A stretch of 64,000 nucleotides of DNA from Fistularia commersonii (Eukaryota > Chordata > Actinopteri > Syngnathiformes > Fistulariidae). Below the pieces are notes generated by a model. It searched no databases. It saw only the letters and a program-made list of their open reading frames with translations, and had not been told where the DNA came from. Numbering within the stretch: position 1 is the stretch's first letter; each line of letters begins with the position of its first letter. The position numbers were made by a program, and so were the translations under genes. Where the stretch lies: NCBI GenBank assembly GCA_037954325.1, contig JBBMNZ010000014.1, forward strand, positions 18,409,956 through 18,473,955, in the 5' to 3' direction. Positions 1 to 11,646 of the stretch are shown here, piece by piece.

Positions 1-125
1 GCTCTCAATTTACTGGTCAATCTACATTCCTACCCACACCTATGGTCATGAACTGTGGGTCATGACTGAAAAAACAAAGCCACAGATCTAGGCGTCTGAA
101 ATAGTTTTCTAATGGCCTGGAAAAG
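1..125 (+). mobile_element. non-LTR retrotransposon fragment (reverse transcriptase C-terminal region)
   Basis: The frame starting at base 2 reads LSIYWSIYIPTHTYGHELWV then MTEKTKP with later stops, a motif from a common teleost LINE reverse transcriptase. The fragment begins before the window and is decayed. Related pieces occur at 7860-8060 and 8225-8345. Confidence 0.6.
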
Positions 126-1415
126 AGGTCATTAGGTGAACCCCAACCTTCTCTGGGTGTTTCAACCCTAATCCACAACACTCTCCAGTTGGCAGGCTAA
201 CAGTAACGGGCCATGTCACTGCCCCTCTTCTCCAGACTTCAAGTGTGTGTCATCTCTCTTACGCCAGATCCAGCAGGAGGCTCTCTTAGACGTTCCCCCC
301 AGCCTACAAACTGCTGGTTTCGTCATGTGACCTCTCAGTCCAGCCTTTGTTACTAGATTCCACACAGATAGGGCTGGAAATTCTCGACATCCCACTTACA
401 CAATCTTCAGCCATGTTATTGACGTCACGTCTCTTTTCGAGTCAAATTTACAATTGTCCGAACTCAAAAAGGATATTATTCCCTGTTCACTTGGCAGCAT
501 GCCTACTGACTACTGGTAATGTTTCGCTCACTCACTCACTCACTCAGTCACTCACTCACTCACTCACTCAGTCACTCACTCACTCACTCACTCACTCACT
601 CACTCACACACACCATTCAAAATTTTTATTTTTTTTCCCCCAGAACAAGAAAAGATACCATTCGCTTGAGGTAATTTTTTTTTTCCAAATACTTGGTTTT
701 TTTTTGTTACATCTCATTTTATATTAAACTGAAAACCTATTGTGGTCTTACCATTTGCCTAATTTTCTCCATGAAAAAATATAATAAATTATATATGGTC
801 ATATAATGATATCCATTTGAAAGTTGCTTTTATGTTGGTGTTTCTAGGTGTAACCCACCTAAAGGCCACTAGGTGTACTACACAGGTTGAGTTATTCAAT
901 AGAATGAATGAAGAAAGGAAGGAAGCTTTTGTGCAGAAATAAGACAGTTTTATTAAGTTATAATTCAAGTTAAATTGTGCATTCATGTGTTGATTTCTGA
1001 TTAAAAAAAACAACAATGGAGATGACAATGATGGACAATCTAACAAGAAAGCAAGTATTACATCTGCACCCCAACCATAAACAAGCAACCTTTTTGGGAA
1101 TTTCTCTCCACACAAAACGTAGCCAGATAACACTGGCAAGTGTTATTAACAACACAGCAGCAGGAGCCTAGTCACAAAGACTATTCACTGCACAGTAAGC
1201 AGGAGCCACAGCATAGACCTAACTAAATGTAGAAATAAGAAGATGGAGAAATAAACGCAATAATGAAATGGAGGTGGTTTCACAATATAGCTAGAGCTAA
1301 AGGACAGACAAGCGAGCGGTTGATGGTCTACAGATTTACACATACTAAACATCACTAGGTTGAGGGTTTTAAGTGTTATAACCTCAAAATAATGGTGGGA
1401 AAAAAGTGGTTACAT
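126..1415. other. intergenic, no gene recognised
   Basis: Contains a CTCACT-type simple repeat (527-613) and AT-rich DNA. A minus-strand AATAAA at about 940 in unique-looking sequence could end an unknown transcript, but no coding exon is visible. Confidence 0.5.
527..613. repeat. (CTCA)n simple repeat
   Basis: About 87 bp of CTCA units with a few CAGT interruptions. Translation gives a spurious THSLTHSL repeat peptide; not a CRISPR array because there are no spacers. Confidence 0.9.
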
Positions 1416-1914
1416 CAGGGGTGGGTAAACAACGGCCCGGGGGTCACCTCCGGCCTGTTGAGCTTTTTAATCCGGCCTGCCAAAGATTGGTACAGAAATC
1501 ATACTTGATGTGAATGATTGACTGATTGGATTAATGAATGTGGAAGCTCAAACAAGAGCTTATTTCATTTTTGGAGCTACTTGAGAACACTTGAGACTTT
1601 TCCTGAGCTGAATGACACAGATTGGCTTTGTGATTTAGCCTTTACTGTGGACATACTGACACACATGAATGAGCTGGATGTGTAGTTACAAGGGAAAAGC
1701 TGGTTTGTGCATGAAATGCAAGCAAACGTCATAGCCTTCAAAACCAAGCCGGTTTTATTTTCAAAGCAAATGTCAGACAAGTCTGATATGTACTATTAAC
1801 TAATGCGTTTTTTTTTTTGTTTGTTTTTTTTTCATATGTATCGTATCTTATGCTGACCTGGCCCATCTGTCAAACTTTAAAAGTCAAGTGAGCCAAAACG
1901 TTTGCCCACCCCTG
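1416..1914. mobile_element. non-autonomous hAT element (499 bp)
   Basis: It begins CAGGGGTGGGTAAACAACGG and ends CGTTTGCCCACCCCTG, imperfect terminal inverted repeats. It is flanked by 8-bp target duplications GGTTACAT (1408-1415) and GGTTACAC (1915-1922), one mismatch apart. Termini and 8-bp duplication are diagnostic of hAT. No transposase ORF seen. Confidence 0.85.
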
Positions 1915-2599
1915 GGTTACACTAACTGACTTGACTTGTGTAGTTTGCCTTAGCTTTCCATCCAGGTCAGTGCAAGGAAATGGTTTGTATCCTCTGTAAA
2001 GTTCAGTCCCTCAGTAATGTTGTTCTAAAGTGCCCTTTCCCTCTGTTTCACGTTCAACTGATTTTGAGTCGCTAAAATCCAAGAAGATAACTCTGTCTTG
2101 GCGTGCTGTTTTCTCACCTCTGACACAGCTAAGTTGTGCAGAAGTGAATGCAGTTTAGAAGAACAAGGAAGAGTCCTGTGCTGAGCTACTGGTGTCACAT
2201 CATGTCACATGACCATAAGGCTACCTAAAAATCAAAGTGTCAGCGTTTCCCGTCACATAAGTTACACTTTTTTTTTCCCTAAAAATTGATACTCGTCCAT
2301 TAAGAATCTGTACAAATCAGTTAGTTGCCAATATCAGATCCATATTGGTGTAACCGAGAATAGGTCACGCTAAGCAATGACTTCAAAGCTGTTTCTTCTT
2401 TACATTTATGTCTTGATGTGCGTTAAGACATTGGGAGTCAGAAAGTAAATGTAAATCACAAAAGTAAATCACATTTATTTTTCAGAAATACATTCAGCAG
2501 CGCATCATGTGACATTTGCTAGCAATCTCTTTTTTCTTTTGCCGTTTCACATGTATCCCAGACGATGAAATTAATAACATGACAGTGTGACCAAAGGAA

Positions 2600-2940
2600 A
2601 AGAAAGCAGAGGGGGTTCCCCGCTCCTGCAAGTGTTAAAAAGGACGACAAACCTCGTAGTTTTTCTGTAACCAATCTAATCCCACCGGTACACCGACAAA
2701 CCGGGCCGAGAAAACTCGCGTTTCGGCAGATTTGTTCTAAATTGAATAAACCCCCCAACATCTGATAGTTTCGAAGCCCTTACCTTCTGTCAAGAGGTTT
2801 TGCATACAGGAAAGCCTTTTTGTCTTTCAGCCCCGTTTGTGTCGTTGCGGAATCACGTGACCAACTGCGAGGGGCAGCTGATCATTCAAAGGAAGTAGAA
2901 GGTCCTCTTTCTCTCTGCTCCTTCCTGTTATTGTTAGCCT
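2600..2940. promoter_or_regulatory. possible promoter-like region
   Basis: CpGs are denser than in surrounding sequence, with a CCAAT box (2671-2675) and the palindromic E-box TCACGTGA (2853-2860, a USF, MITF or TFEB type site). A minus-strand AAG|GTAAGG donor lies at about 2783. No coding exon could be assigned to either side. Confidence 0.25.
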
Positions 2941-2944
2941 TGGG

Positions 2945-4796
2945 CAGGGGTCGGCAACCCAAAATGTTGAAAGAGCCATATTGGACCAAAAAACAAACAA
3001 AAAAAACAAATATGTCTGGAGCCGCAAAAAATCAAAAGCCTAATAATGAAGGCAACGCATGCTGTATGTATCTATATTAGCTATATTAGCCTACTATCAA
3101 AATAACTAAGTTGGCCACAAACACATAATGAGAATTCACGATTAAATGTTTATTTTCCCTGCATTGCATCCTATAGAGAATGACGCACCAAGTGACTACT
3201 CCGTTGTTGTCACTTGCCGCCTCAAGTTTAACTTCATGACAATATTAATGAATTATGTTTCATTGCTTTGATGAAATTAAAGAAATGCAATAAAGACATC
3301 TGATATTTGATGTCATATTTATTTTGAGGATTCGAAAAAACAACAACAAAATGGAACGTGCATAACGTGCCGCTTATCTGGGCAACAAACAGTGCAATAA
3401 AACGCAGCCTGCATTTATAAAAGATAAAACAGCAGCCTTTCGAAAAGGTAAAGTATATAAAATCAAATCAATACAGTTTAAATTTGATTTCTGTGCAAAT
3501 GCCAAACAAGTCAGTGCAAAGGTAAAACGCAGCAGCACCCTCTTCTCTTTTGACACGCAACCAACGCTGCTATCCTCGGACCTCAGCAGCTAAACACGAT
3601 AAAATCCCTCAGCGTCATTCCAAATATATACTGACAAAAATCAGAAATCACTTTATAAAAACAGCCACTTTGTTACTAAATATGTGCCTATAATAGGATT
3701 GTGTTCTTACCCATTTGATAGGTGTTCTGATATGTTGATGACTGACTCCTTCATGTAGTCACCATCTGTGAACGGTTTTCCACGCTTTATTATCTCCCGG
3801 GTTGCAACAAAACTTGCATCAGTTGTGGAGTTTGGAGATGCAATCCACTTCTTAAATCTATTTTTGCGCTCCTCCAATTTCTCCAGAAGTAATGCAATCT
3901 GTTGCGTTTAAGTTTGCAGCTTCTTCGTTTTCCATGTTTCGGAAGGAATTCACAAGTTTGCCTTGTTTGAATCGTCTTTTATTTTCATCTTCACAGCTCC
4001 GGGAATCAACATCGGTTAGCCATGGGACATGTACAGTACAGAGTGAGGGAAAAATTCCCGCCAGCACCGCTATACAAAAAAAAGAACACTGACGTAGAAG
4101 TTAACGTCAAGTTAGCTGAACAGTCGCGAAAAACTAAAACAAGTCCCAAACCTTGTCATAAAGTGCCATACATTTCCTGAGAGTAGATACAAATAAAACA
4201 TATGTATACTAGAATGTAAACTCAAATAAAACTAATGAGATCACCTATCTCAACACAATCGCACTTTTTCTCTCACTCCAAACTGGGTACTCGGCTGCAA
4301 GTGTAGCATGCCTTCCCTGAAAATGTCTATCCATATGACTTCCACATTTTGTTATTTGACAACTTCTCACCACAGAGCAAACAGTCAGGTAATCCTTCCA
4401 CATTGGCAATAAATGCAAATGACTCCGTTCCAGAAACGTTGCATCCTCTACTCTCCTCAGTTATTTTTCTCCTTTTCTCTTTGGGATCCATGACCCATCA
4501 CACAGCCGCCGGTTTGTTTACTACAGCCACTCGCCTGGCATCCCGCTCTACTGATAGAAACGTGTGTCGTAGGCTATGACGCAAATCTTCGTTTACAGAA
4601 ATGTTGAAATGTAATATTTATTCTAGACATTTTTACAGCATTGAAAAACGTTAAGAATGTTTGTGTCATGTTTGTGCTCCTACAGAAACCATATTGAAAA
4701 AAAAAATATTTTCAAACATTTTTGAAAATGCTCCAGAGAGCCAGAGGGCGGAGCTTAAGAGCCGCAGGCTCTAGAGCCGTGGGTTGCTGACCCCTG
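2945..4796 (-). mobile_element. hAT element (1.85 kb) with decayed transposase
   Basis: The ends are CAGGGGTCGGCAACCC and GGGTTGCTGACCCCTG. The target duplications are GCCTTGGG (2937-2944) and GCCTAGGG (4797-4804). On the minus strand, about 3708-3880, a frame reads KKWIASPNSTTDASFVATRE then GKPFTDGDYMKESVINIS, resembling the hAT transposase segment also found in GTF2IRD2-like proteins. Frameshifts and stops make it inactive. Confidence 0.8.
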
Positions 4797-4804
4797 GCCT
4801 AGGG

Positions 4805-6060
4805 CCTAGGCTGACTGCAAAGGGACCCAGCGCTTATCTACTGACATGGCTTATCAATGCCCACATTGATTTTGAGACAGGTCTTACAAGAACATAATGT
4901 CGAAACACTTTTTGTGTGTTATAACACAATAAAGATAAAACTACAGGCTCCTAATGAGGCGTCTGAAGGTTCCTTATATTGAACATTTGGGTTTTGTTAT
5001 CATTTGCAAACATAATGTTTTAATTGTTTATCTCTAAACTGCGAAACATTTTTTATCAGCACTGTTACCCAGTTTCATGACCTTAGAAATATGCCTTGCA
5101 AAGTGGCAAGAACATTAAGATTACATAACCAAATATTGCCAAAATATTGTCCAAAAGAAAATCCCCCAAAGAAATTAAAAACTGCAAGCCAGCAAAAACA
5201 TTTTTTTTTTATTAAAAAATATGCTTGACAAATAACATTGAAAAAATACATTTCTATTCAAAACATGCAGCACCTTATTTACCACACTGCTGAAGGTATT
5301 CTCAGCGCCAAAGACAACACACATTGGGCTGCAGTTCAGAGCCTGTCTTTATTTTACAAGTCTTTGGTTTTGAATTGCAATTACTGAAATCCGACAGAAA
5401 ACATCAATCGACATAAAAAAAGGCGTATCACGTGTCTTACCAGTAAAATAGTTGACAAATATACCAAAAAAAAGCCAATAACTGGGTATTAAAACTGCAA
5501 AGAACATTGAAATGTAATTCTGTAGTAGTTTTATTTTTACAAATTAACTGAAAAGACCAACATTTAGGATGATGTTGCTCCTCTATTATTTCATAACCAT
5601 TTACTTAAAGTGATATAAATATTACTTTTTTAGTCATATAACTTATCGAATTCAAGTAAATTAATGTATTTATTGACCTTTTTCATTGGCTACAGATGTT
5701 TCTCTGCTCTTAAGTGAATGGACATGTTGGCTCTTCTGTATTTGCTGAAAAATTTTGTAATTTCCACTTTAATATGCTTTAACAATGATGAAAATTTTCA
5801 AACTGTCTTGACTGAGGGAAAACCTGATCTGCAGACATATGCAAAGAGGTTAGAAGAGAAAAATAAAGGCACTCTTTCTGGAAGAAAGAACAACGAGCAA
5901 GTCCCACAATGACCTAAATTTCATGTTCAGCATTGAAGCAGAAGACAGGTTTTACAAGTTCAGTGCTCTGTAATTGTCAGGAGTCAGGATTTATCACTCT
6001 GATATTTTTTATTACTTAAAATCATCAATTACAGTAACTTAAATGTTATTATCATTATAT
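4805..6060. other. intergenic, nothing recognised
   Basis: AT-rich DNA without recognisable exons. The 64-residue plus-strand ORF at 5718-5912 has no family resemblance that I can see. Confidence 0.5.
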
Positions 6061-6061
6061 T

Positions 6062-6215
6062 ATCCATCCATCTTCTACCGCTTTTTTTGTACTCAGGATC
6101 GTGGGGGATGCTGGAGCCTATCCCAGCTGTCATTTAGGGAGAGGTGGGATACACCCTAGACTGGTTGCCAGTCAATCACAGGGGCCACATATATAGACAA
6201 ACAACCATTCGCTCA
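6062..6215 (+). repeat. teleost interspersed repeat, partial copy
   Basis: Starts TCCATCCATCTTCTACCGC and continues with GGAGCCTATCCCAGCTGTCA and a tract ending AGACAAACAACCATTCGC. The same family is present at greater length at 61647-62000. Family recognised from its frequency in fish genomes; exact class not known to me. Confidence 0.65.
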
Positions 6216-7859
6216 CTTTATCATGATACTATTTGAGCACCTTTTTGATTATTAAACATCATTTTTATGCCCCCCCCCCCAAAAAAAAATCTCTTTTTTT
6301 CATCTAATTCAAGAAAACCTGAAATCCCAAAATAAAACCAAACTGTTATTCAAGGGTAAAGGTATTCTCCTGCCCCCCCAACAGGCAACAGTAGTAGTAA
6401 ATAATGGATCCTAACACTGCCAACAGCAGAAGCATCTTTCACATGCTGCATTTAGATGTTTGAACTACACTCTTGGAAGGAGCTGCCTTGTGATTGTCTG
6501 TATAGCGCCTGCCTTGAACAGAGTCCATGTAAGGCCAGAGGAAAGGATGGGGATTTAGACAAGGATACTGTTATCATCTGCTTAGTGCCACAGGAGTTGT
6601 GTTGTACGTTGCAGGACTAACTGTGTGTCTCCACCTGACTCCACTTCATCTTGATCAGTGGGTCCTCTTTTTTATTTTTTCCAACTGATGATTAGTGAAT
6701 AGTATTTTTATTGGTATTTCAGTCCAGTTTGGGGACTTTTTAAAACCCCCATAGAATTGATTTTAAATTAATCATGAACAGGAATCAAATGTCTCGCTTT
6801 CAATAAAGGCGGATTTAAGTTTAATCCTGATACTTTTTTCCACAAAAAAAGGAGATTATGTGTTGACATACAACTACAAAAGAATAAACTACCAAGAACA
6901 GTCAGAAAAAAAGTAATGAAGACAGGGCTTTTGCTTAAAATACACTCACACATGTATGCATTTCTCCGGTTTTACTTGTGAATAAGGAAGCAGAGGGATT
7001 TTTATGTTCATTTTAGATGCTTATGCAGAGATACACAAAGTAGACCCAAACAGAGACTCATTGGAGTATAGTAGGTGAAGTATGTAACTTCCTCCTCTGT
7101 TAATACGCCAAATATTCAGAATATTAAGAAAGCAGTTTCTCATTAAGTACTCCTTCCCATAAGTTATCTTGCAAATTCTAAAAATTGACTGTATTTTTTG
7201 GAAAGTAACACACTTTTAATCAGTATGTTTGACTTAAAAAGAACACAACCCCAACAATAAAATTGCATTTTCTGATGTTAAAATGGCATACATGATCAGC
7301 TGTCTAATACAAAGAAATTTCAGAAATTCAAAGACATCATTCAAAACATTGGATGTATGGGTGCATCTCTTGAAGTAACTGTTACTAAATTCACTCTTGT
7401 GGTGTGTCATTCAAGACACAGATTCCTTCCTTCAAGACAGACATTGCATGCTGGGGCCGGAGAGGCAACATATCTTTTGATGGGTGATTTATAAGTGATC
7501 ATTTACATTTAACCCTCTCAGGCTCAAATTAAGTTGTAGTTGCAGGAAAAATCTGATATTTGGCTGTCGCAAATCTGCAACATCTGCCTGGAGAAGGTTA
7601 AATCATATTGTAGGCTGGGCAAAACTTTATTGAAAATCATGCAAAAAGAGGTTTCTTCTGCAGTGCAATATAATTTCAGGCCAGTAACAGCTTAACAAGC
7701 ACACTTGCTATACATAGATTTACAATAGCACAGGCTTAGGATAAGGAAGGTGGCTGGGTAAATACTGATTTCTGCTCAGTCTTCCAATAATAATACCAAG
7801 CAACAGGATGAACACTTAATAATGTCTGTCTGTACAATGTATGTCTGTGGGAAGCATCT
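6216..7859. other. intergenic, nothing recognised
   Basis: AT-rich DNA with short homopolymer runs; no exons, RNA genes or clear repeats were seen. Confidence 0.5.
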
Positions 7860-8060
7860 CGATGACACTTCTTCCAGTGAGGAAGCAGTCGGGGTGGACT
7901 ATCCTATTTCCAAGGCTGAAGTTGCTGAGGTAGTCCAAAAGCTCCTCAGTGGATGAGATCCGCCCTGGGTTCCTTATGGCTCTGGTTGTTATGAGGCTGT
8001 CCAGGCTGACACAGCTCTGCAGTATAGCATGGAAGGCGGGGGGCAGGATGAGGATCAGGA
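7860..8060 (+). mobile_element. LINE reverse transcriptase fragment
   Basis: Frames read VDYPISKAEVAEVVQKLLS and, shifted, DEIRPGFLMALVVMRLSRLT then QLCSIAWKAG, matching the N-terminal RT region of a teleost non-LTR element (AEVAEVVKKLL, WLTRLCSVAW). It carries a frameshift. Same family as 1-125. Confidence 0.65.
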
Positions 8061-8217
8061 CCGTGCTCTATCCTGTCTTCTGCCTTTCTATTTATACTCA
8101 TATTTGTATTCATATTTATTTCCTTTTTTTTCTCTGACATTGTAGCTGTTATGCTGCTGTGCCAAAGGAATTTCCCTTATGGGGATCAATAAAGTTTATC
8201 TTATCTTATCTTAAGGG
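8061..8217 (+). mobile_element. LINE/SINE 3' tail ending in (TTATC)n
   Basis: Ends GGGATCAATAAAGTTTATC followed by ATCTT repeats, the typical 3' terminus of L2-like elements in fish. It separates two RT pieces of another family, so it is probably a nested insertion or a chimeric copy. Confidence 0.6.
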
Positions 8218-8224
8218 AATAATG

Positions 8225-8345
8225 GAATAGGAGATTGACTGGCGGATTGGTGTGGCGTCAGCAGTAATGTAGACTCTAATCTGGTCTGTCCTGGTGAAAA
8301 AGGGGCTGAGCCAAATGGCCAAGCTCTCAGTTTACAGGTCGATCT
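8225..8345 (+). mobile_element. LINE reverse transcriptase fragment (C-terminal region)
   Basis: One frame reads EIDWRIGVASAVM, a stop, then SVLVKKGLSQMAKLSVYRSI, related to the fragment at the window start. Decayed. Confidence 0.6.
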
Positions 8346-8424
8346 ACAGGTCGTTTCAGCACCTTTCAATGGCTCATACAATGGCGTGACGTGAGTAAAT
8401 CACTTCATAACTGTAACGAAGTTG

Positions 8425-8500
8425 AGATGATGATGATGATGAGATGAGAACAACTTTATTAATCCCAAAGGAAATTGTTGTGCCAGAGTTTCAAGTAAAA
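8425..8500 (-). mobile_element. LINE/SINE 3' tail, minus orientation
   Basis: Plus strand ATGATGATGATGAGATGAGA then ACAACTTTATTAATCCCAAA; its complement is the GGGATTAATAAAGTTGTTCT tail with a simple-repeat end. Confidence 0.5.
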
Positions 8501-9294
8501 ACATAACAGTGTAAGTGTAATTGTACTTGTAAGGTGTTTGGCGGCATTTTCTCTTTTGAGAAAAGAGAAAACTAAGCTGATCCCGTTTGACTCGTCTTCT
8601 CTGCTAAAGCGTTGATTTAGAGTTGTGTTTCAGTCACTCATAAGTTTTGATACCTCTCAAGATGTATCATTCTGTCATTCTACTTTGTCTATTTTCTCCG
8701 TTACAACTTGGTTGTTGTCAGCGATTAGCACTTATTGAATTGAGTCGATGACCCTGAACATACTGTAGGTACAACACCTTACTATGAAAGTCAAAGTTTT
8801 CCGTCATCGTTCTGTAAATCACTGACTCATCACATCAACTCGGTCTTACATGTTACTTGGGTTTAAAAAGTCCTTTGAGAGCTCTTTCCAACACCTGCTA
8901 TTGTCTAATGTTGGTGTCAATAGATTGACCCCTCTCTTATCAAGAGAATAATGTCTTCTCAACTACTATAAGCACCGATGACCTCACCACAGCTTTGGGA
9001 AGACACTGCCACAACAGGGGTGCTAAACATGGACTATTTGGATTCCATATCCTCAAATTCCTTTATCATGCAGGAGAATTTTCCCCTCAGGTGTGTACTG
9101 AGGATTTCTTGGAAAAATAAATCCACCAAACCTCAGTTCGTCTCAGCTTCCCAGATGACTAGTGCAGACAAACTGCCACTTGATTCAGATTGCCACCAGG
9201 TGGAGATTAATTTACAGCTGTGCCTCTCTTTAGCCAAATTGTTCAACTGTTGCACCAATGCTTCATCAGGATCAGGATTCCTCATAACTGTTTT
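8501..9294. other. intergenic, nothing recognised
   Basis: Contains a 118-residue plus-strand ORF (8978-9334) that is unlike any family I know and runs into a repeat fragment at its end, so it is not called as a gene. Confidence 0.4.
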
Positions 9295-9415
9295 CAGTCT
9301 GGGCCCTCACCAAAGACCACTTTGTCTTGGGTGACCCTAACAGGAGCCGATGACCCCACAAGACGGATCCCAGGATCACCAGACATTTGCCCATGTTCAT
9401 GGCATAATTCAAGGA
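9295..9415 (+). mobile_element. probable LINE 5'-region fragment
   Basis: The TGGGCCCTCACC start, followed by GGGTGACCCTAACAGGAGC and a CCCAGGATCACCAGACA stretch, resembles a leader sequence that recurs in fish non-LTR elements. Recognised by memory only. Confidence 0.4.
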
Positions 9416-9689
9416 AGAACATACATGTAGATTTAAGTTCAATTCAATCATTTGAAATGTGAAGCTTGAATAAGTTTTTGACCAGTACAATTTGATGGCA
9501 ATGGAGGGAATGGGCAGAAACAGTTAAACTAAGGTATGTCTGGGAAACAGTAACATAAGACAAAACAAAAATTGCCAATCTTTGGTAATCAACCAACGTC
9601 ACAATAATATTTAGGAAAGCTGTAAAAGATTTTTTATTTAAAACCATGTGAAAAAAGCAGCTATTTAGTTCATGTTCAACCTTGGACTG

Positions 9690-10097
9690 GTGCTGGCAGC
9701 CAGGCTTGATGGATTTGACTCCAGGGCCCTGAGGACATTAGAAGGCATCAGCTGGACCCAGCATGTCACCAATAAGACCCTAAGGGATCGAACCCAGCAG
9801 CCCCCAGCATCTCGCCTCGCAGCAATGCGTCGAGTTCGTTGGTATGGCCACATCATCCGCTTGCCTGCCGAACACCCCACAAGCTCCATCTTGGCCTTCA
9901 ATCCCCAGCTAGCTGGATGGAGAAGACCCAGAGGTGCCCCCCGCACCCGCTGGCTTGATGTTGTGGCCCAAGACCCCAGGGCCTGCGGTGTGAGCCTGGC
10001 ACAGGCACGGCAACTTGCCAACGACAAACCCCAATGGAGAAACCTGGTAGCCACGGTTGGCTCTATGCACCTCGTGCAAGAGGACTAACTAACTAAC
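9690..10097 (+). mobile_element. 5'-truncated LINE with intact RT C-terminus
   Basis: A continuous frame reads AARLDGFDSRALRTLEGISW, HVTNKTLRDRTQQP and RRVRWYGHIIRLPAEHP, then GAPRTRWLDVVAQDP, the C-terminal region of a non-LTR reverse transcriptase. It ends in an ACTA tandem tail. A perfect 14-bp target duplication TCAACCTTGGACTG lies at 9676-9689 and 10098-10111, so both ends of the insertion are defined. Not a host gene. Confidence 0.85.
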
Positions 10098-10111
10098 TCA
10101 ACCTTGGACTG

Positions 10112-10589
10112 CCATGGTTACATTTATGACATTGTGATTTGGTTGGGCATAACTATTTCAGTAATGGTATTAATAAAAATTCTAGTACTATTATCAGTTG
10201 CGGTAGCAATATGATCCAGAGTGTAGTCTGCTGCTTACCCAATGAAAGCTCAGATAGGGTCAGGCCCTACCATGAACCCTTGATAGGCAGTCTAGATAAG
10301 GAATGATTGAATACTTAATGTATTACCAGAAGGAGAGATAGCAGAAACAGTTGTCATTGTTAATGTTTTTGATCATTAATAATCACCAGATTTCAATTGG
10401 ATTTTTAGGAAACCTGAAAAAACTTTTTTTTTTTTAATTATAATTAAGATTTTAAGTCAAAATTTTTTTAATTCCATTTTTGGTATTTTGGTGGTGGGGT
10501 GTTTCATTATTATTGGTTGGGAAGCTTCAATCTCATTTTAATCATACAGTGAGAATTAAGAAAAAAAAGCCACTGCGTTGACAGAAAAA
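10112..10589. other. intergenic, nothing recognised
   Basis: AT-rich sequence between the LINE insertion and the presumed end of flna. Confidence 0.5.
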
Positions 10590-11646
10590 TACTAGAAAAC
10601 TTTATTGTGTATCAAAATACTGTCTTACAAACATTTTAAAGCCTTTTTCTGATTAGCACAAGATTTATTTTTTGTTTGGAAATATAGATGAAGCACAAAG
10701 CAAGCTCAAGGGATGGCAGTGGGTGATACTAACACCGAGCAGAAAAAGCCACATGAAACTTTTTTTTTCCCTGTTTTGCTGTGAGCATGGAACAAGCCCC
10801 AAAACAGCCTCTGTTCAGTATGAATTTACAGACTTCCCTTTTCAAAACTGTTTTATTCAATGTCAAACAAGTCATTAGTTTTTGGCTATATCCAATTACG
10901 TCATAATAATATATAGAGCACATGTTGGCATCATGAAGGAAAAACTATTAAGAGCAGTTTTGTGTTGTGAGAGCAAAGATGTCATATGAAACAGTGTGAT
11001 GATTCTAATCCTTTCAACAATTTTGAAGGACAGCAGAGCCTAAAAAATGATCTCACTGTCAGCAAGTGAAACAACTGGGTTAGTTATGTGTCAAAGCCAA
11101 CACGCTGGAGAGAACCAAACAGATCAACATGCCAAACACTTAGACTTATGTTAGGACAATCAAATATGTCAAGTCAGGAGGACACATTATCTTTCTATAT
11201 TCTTGTGTTAAGGCGCAGTTCCTTCAGAGTAAACAGCAAGGTTCCAACCAAAATTTATTAATCTTCACTATTTCAGACTGTCTGCTAAAGTCTACTTACA
11301 GTGTGTCCAAATGGAAAACACAGGCACAATTGGCTGCTAGGTTTTACAGTAATAAAAAAGGTGCATTTTTTCCTCATCTCAAGAATTTAACTGATTGCTG
11401 GTGAGAAGCGCACAGAGTAAACAACTTAAGAGGAATATTCAGTGTCTGTGTTTGTCTTTGGGAGATGTTGTCTCAAGGATAAAGTGAAGAAGTTGGAAAT
11501 CTGGCTGAAAATAAACACTGATGTGAGTTTCTATTTGGTTAAATGATTCTGAAATAAGAAGCAAAAATGAGGGGGAGAAAAAGCTGTAAACAATGCTTAG
11601 TTAAGACAAATTTTTAACAGTGGTATGATGAGTGGCAGAGGGTGCT
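10590..11646 (-). other. flna: flna 3' untranslated region (probable extent)
   Basis: About 1.06 kb of non-coding, AT-rich sequence follows the stop codon without a recognisable transposon. The leftmost good polyadenylation signal on the minus strand is at 10601-10606. The end is inferred, and earlier AATAAA motifs at 10852-10857 and 10664-10669 could give shorter forms. Confidence 0.55.
10601..10606 (-). terminator. flna: candidate flna polyadenylation signal (AATAAA)
   Basis: The plus strand reads TTTATT here, so the minus strand reads AATAAAG, followed 3' by a T-rich tract at about 10560. Alternative copies lie at 10664-10669 and 10852-10857. Inference from motif and position only. Confidence 0.5.

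Noticed and set aside
527..613. Direct repeats resembling a CRISPR array
   Set aside because: Units are 4 bp with no spacers in eukaryotic DNA; a simple repeat.
8978..9334. 118-residue plus-strand ORF as a novel gene
   Set aside because: No recognisable domain or splice context, and its end overlaps a probable LINE leader fragment; likely chance.
9665..10088. Overlapping 129- and 138-residue ORFs as a host gene
   Set aside because: The plus frame is a LINE reverse transcriptase tail bounded by a target duplication; the minus frame is its shadow.
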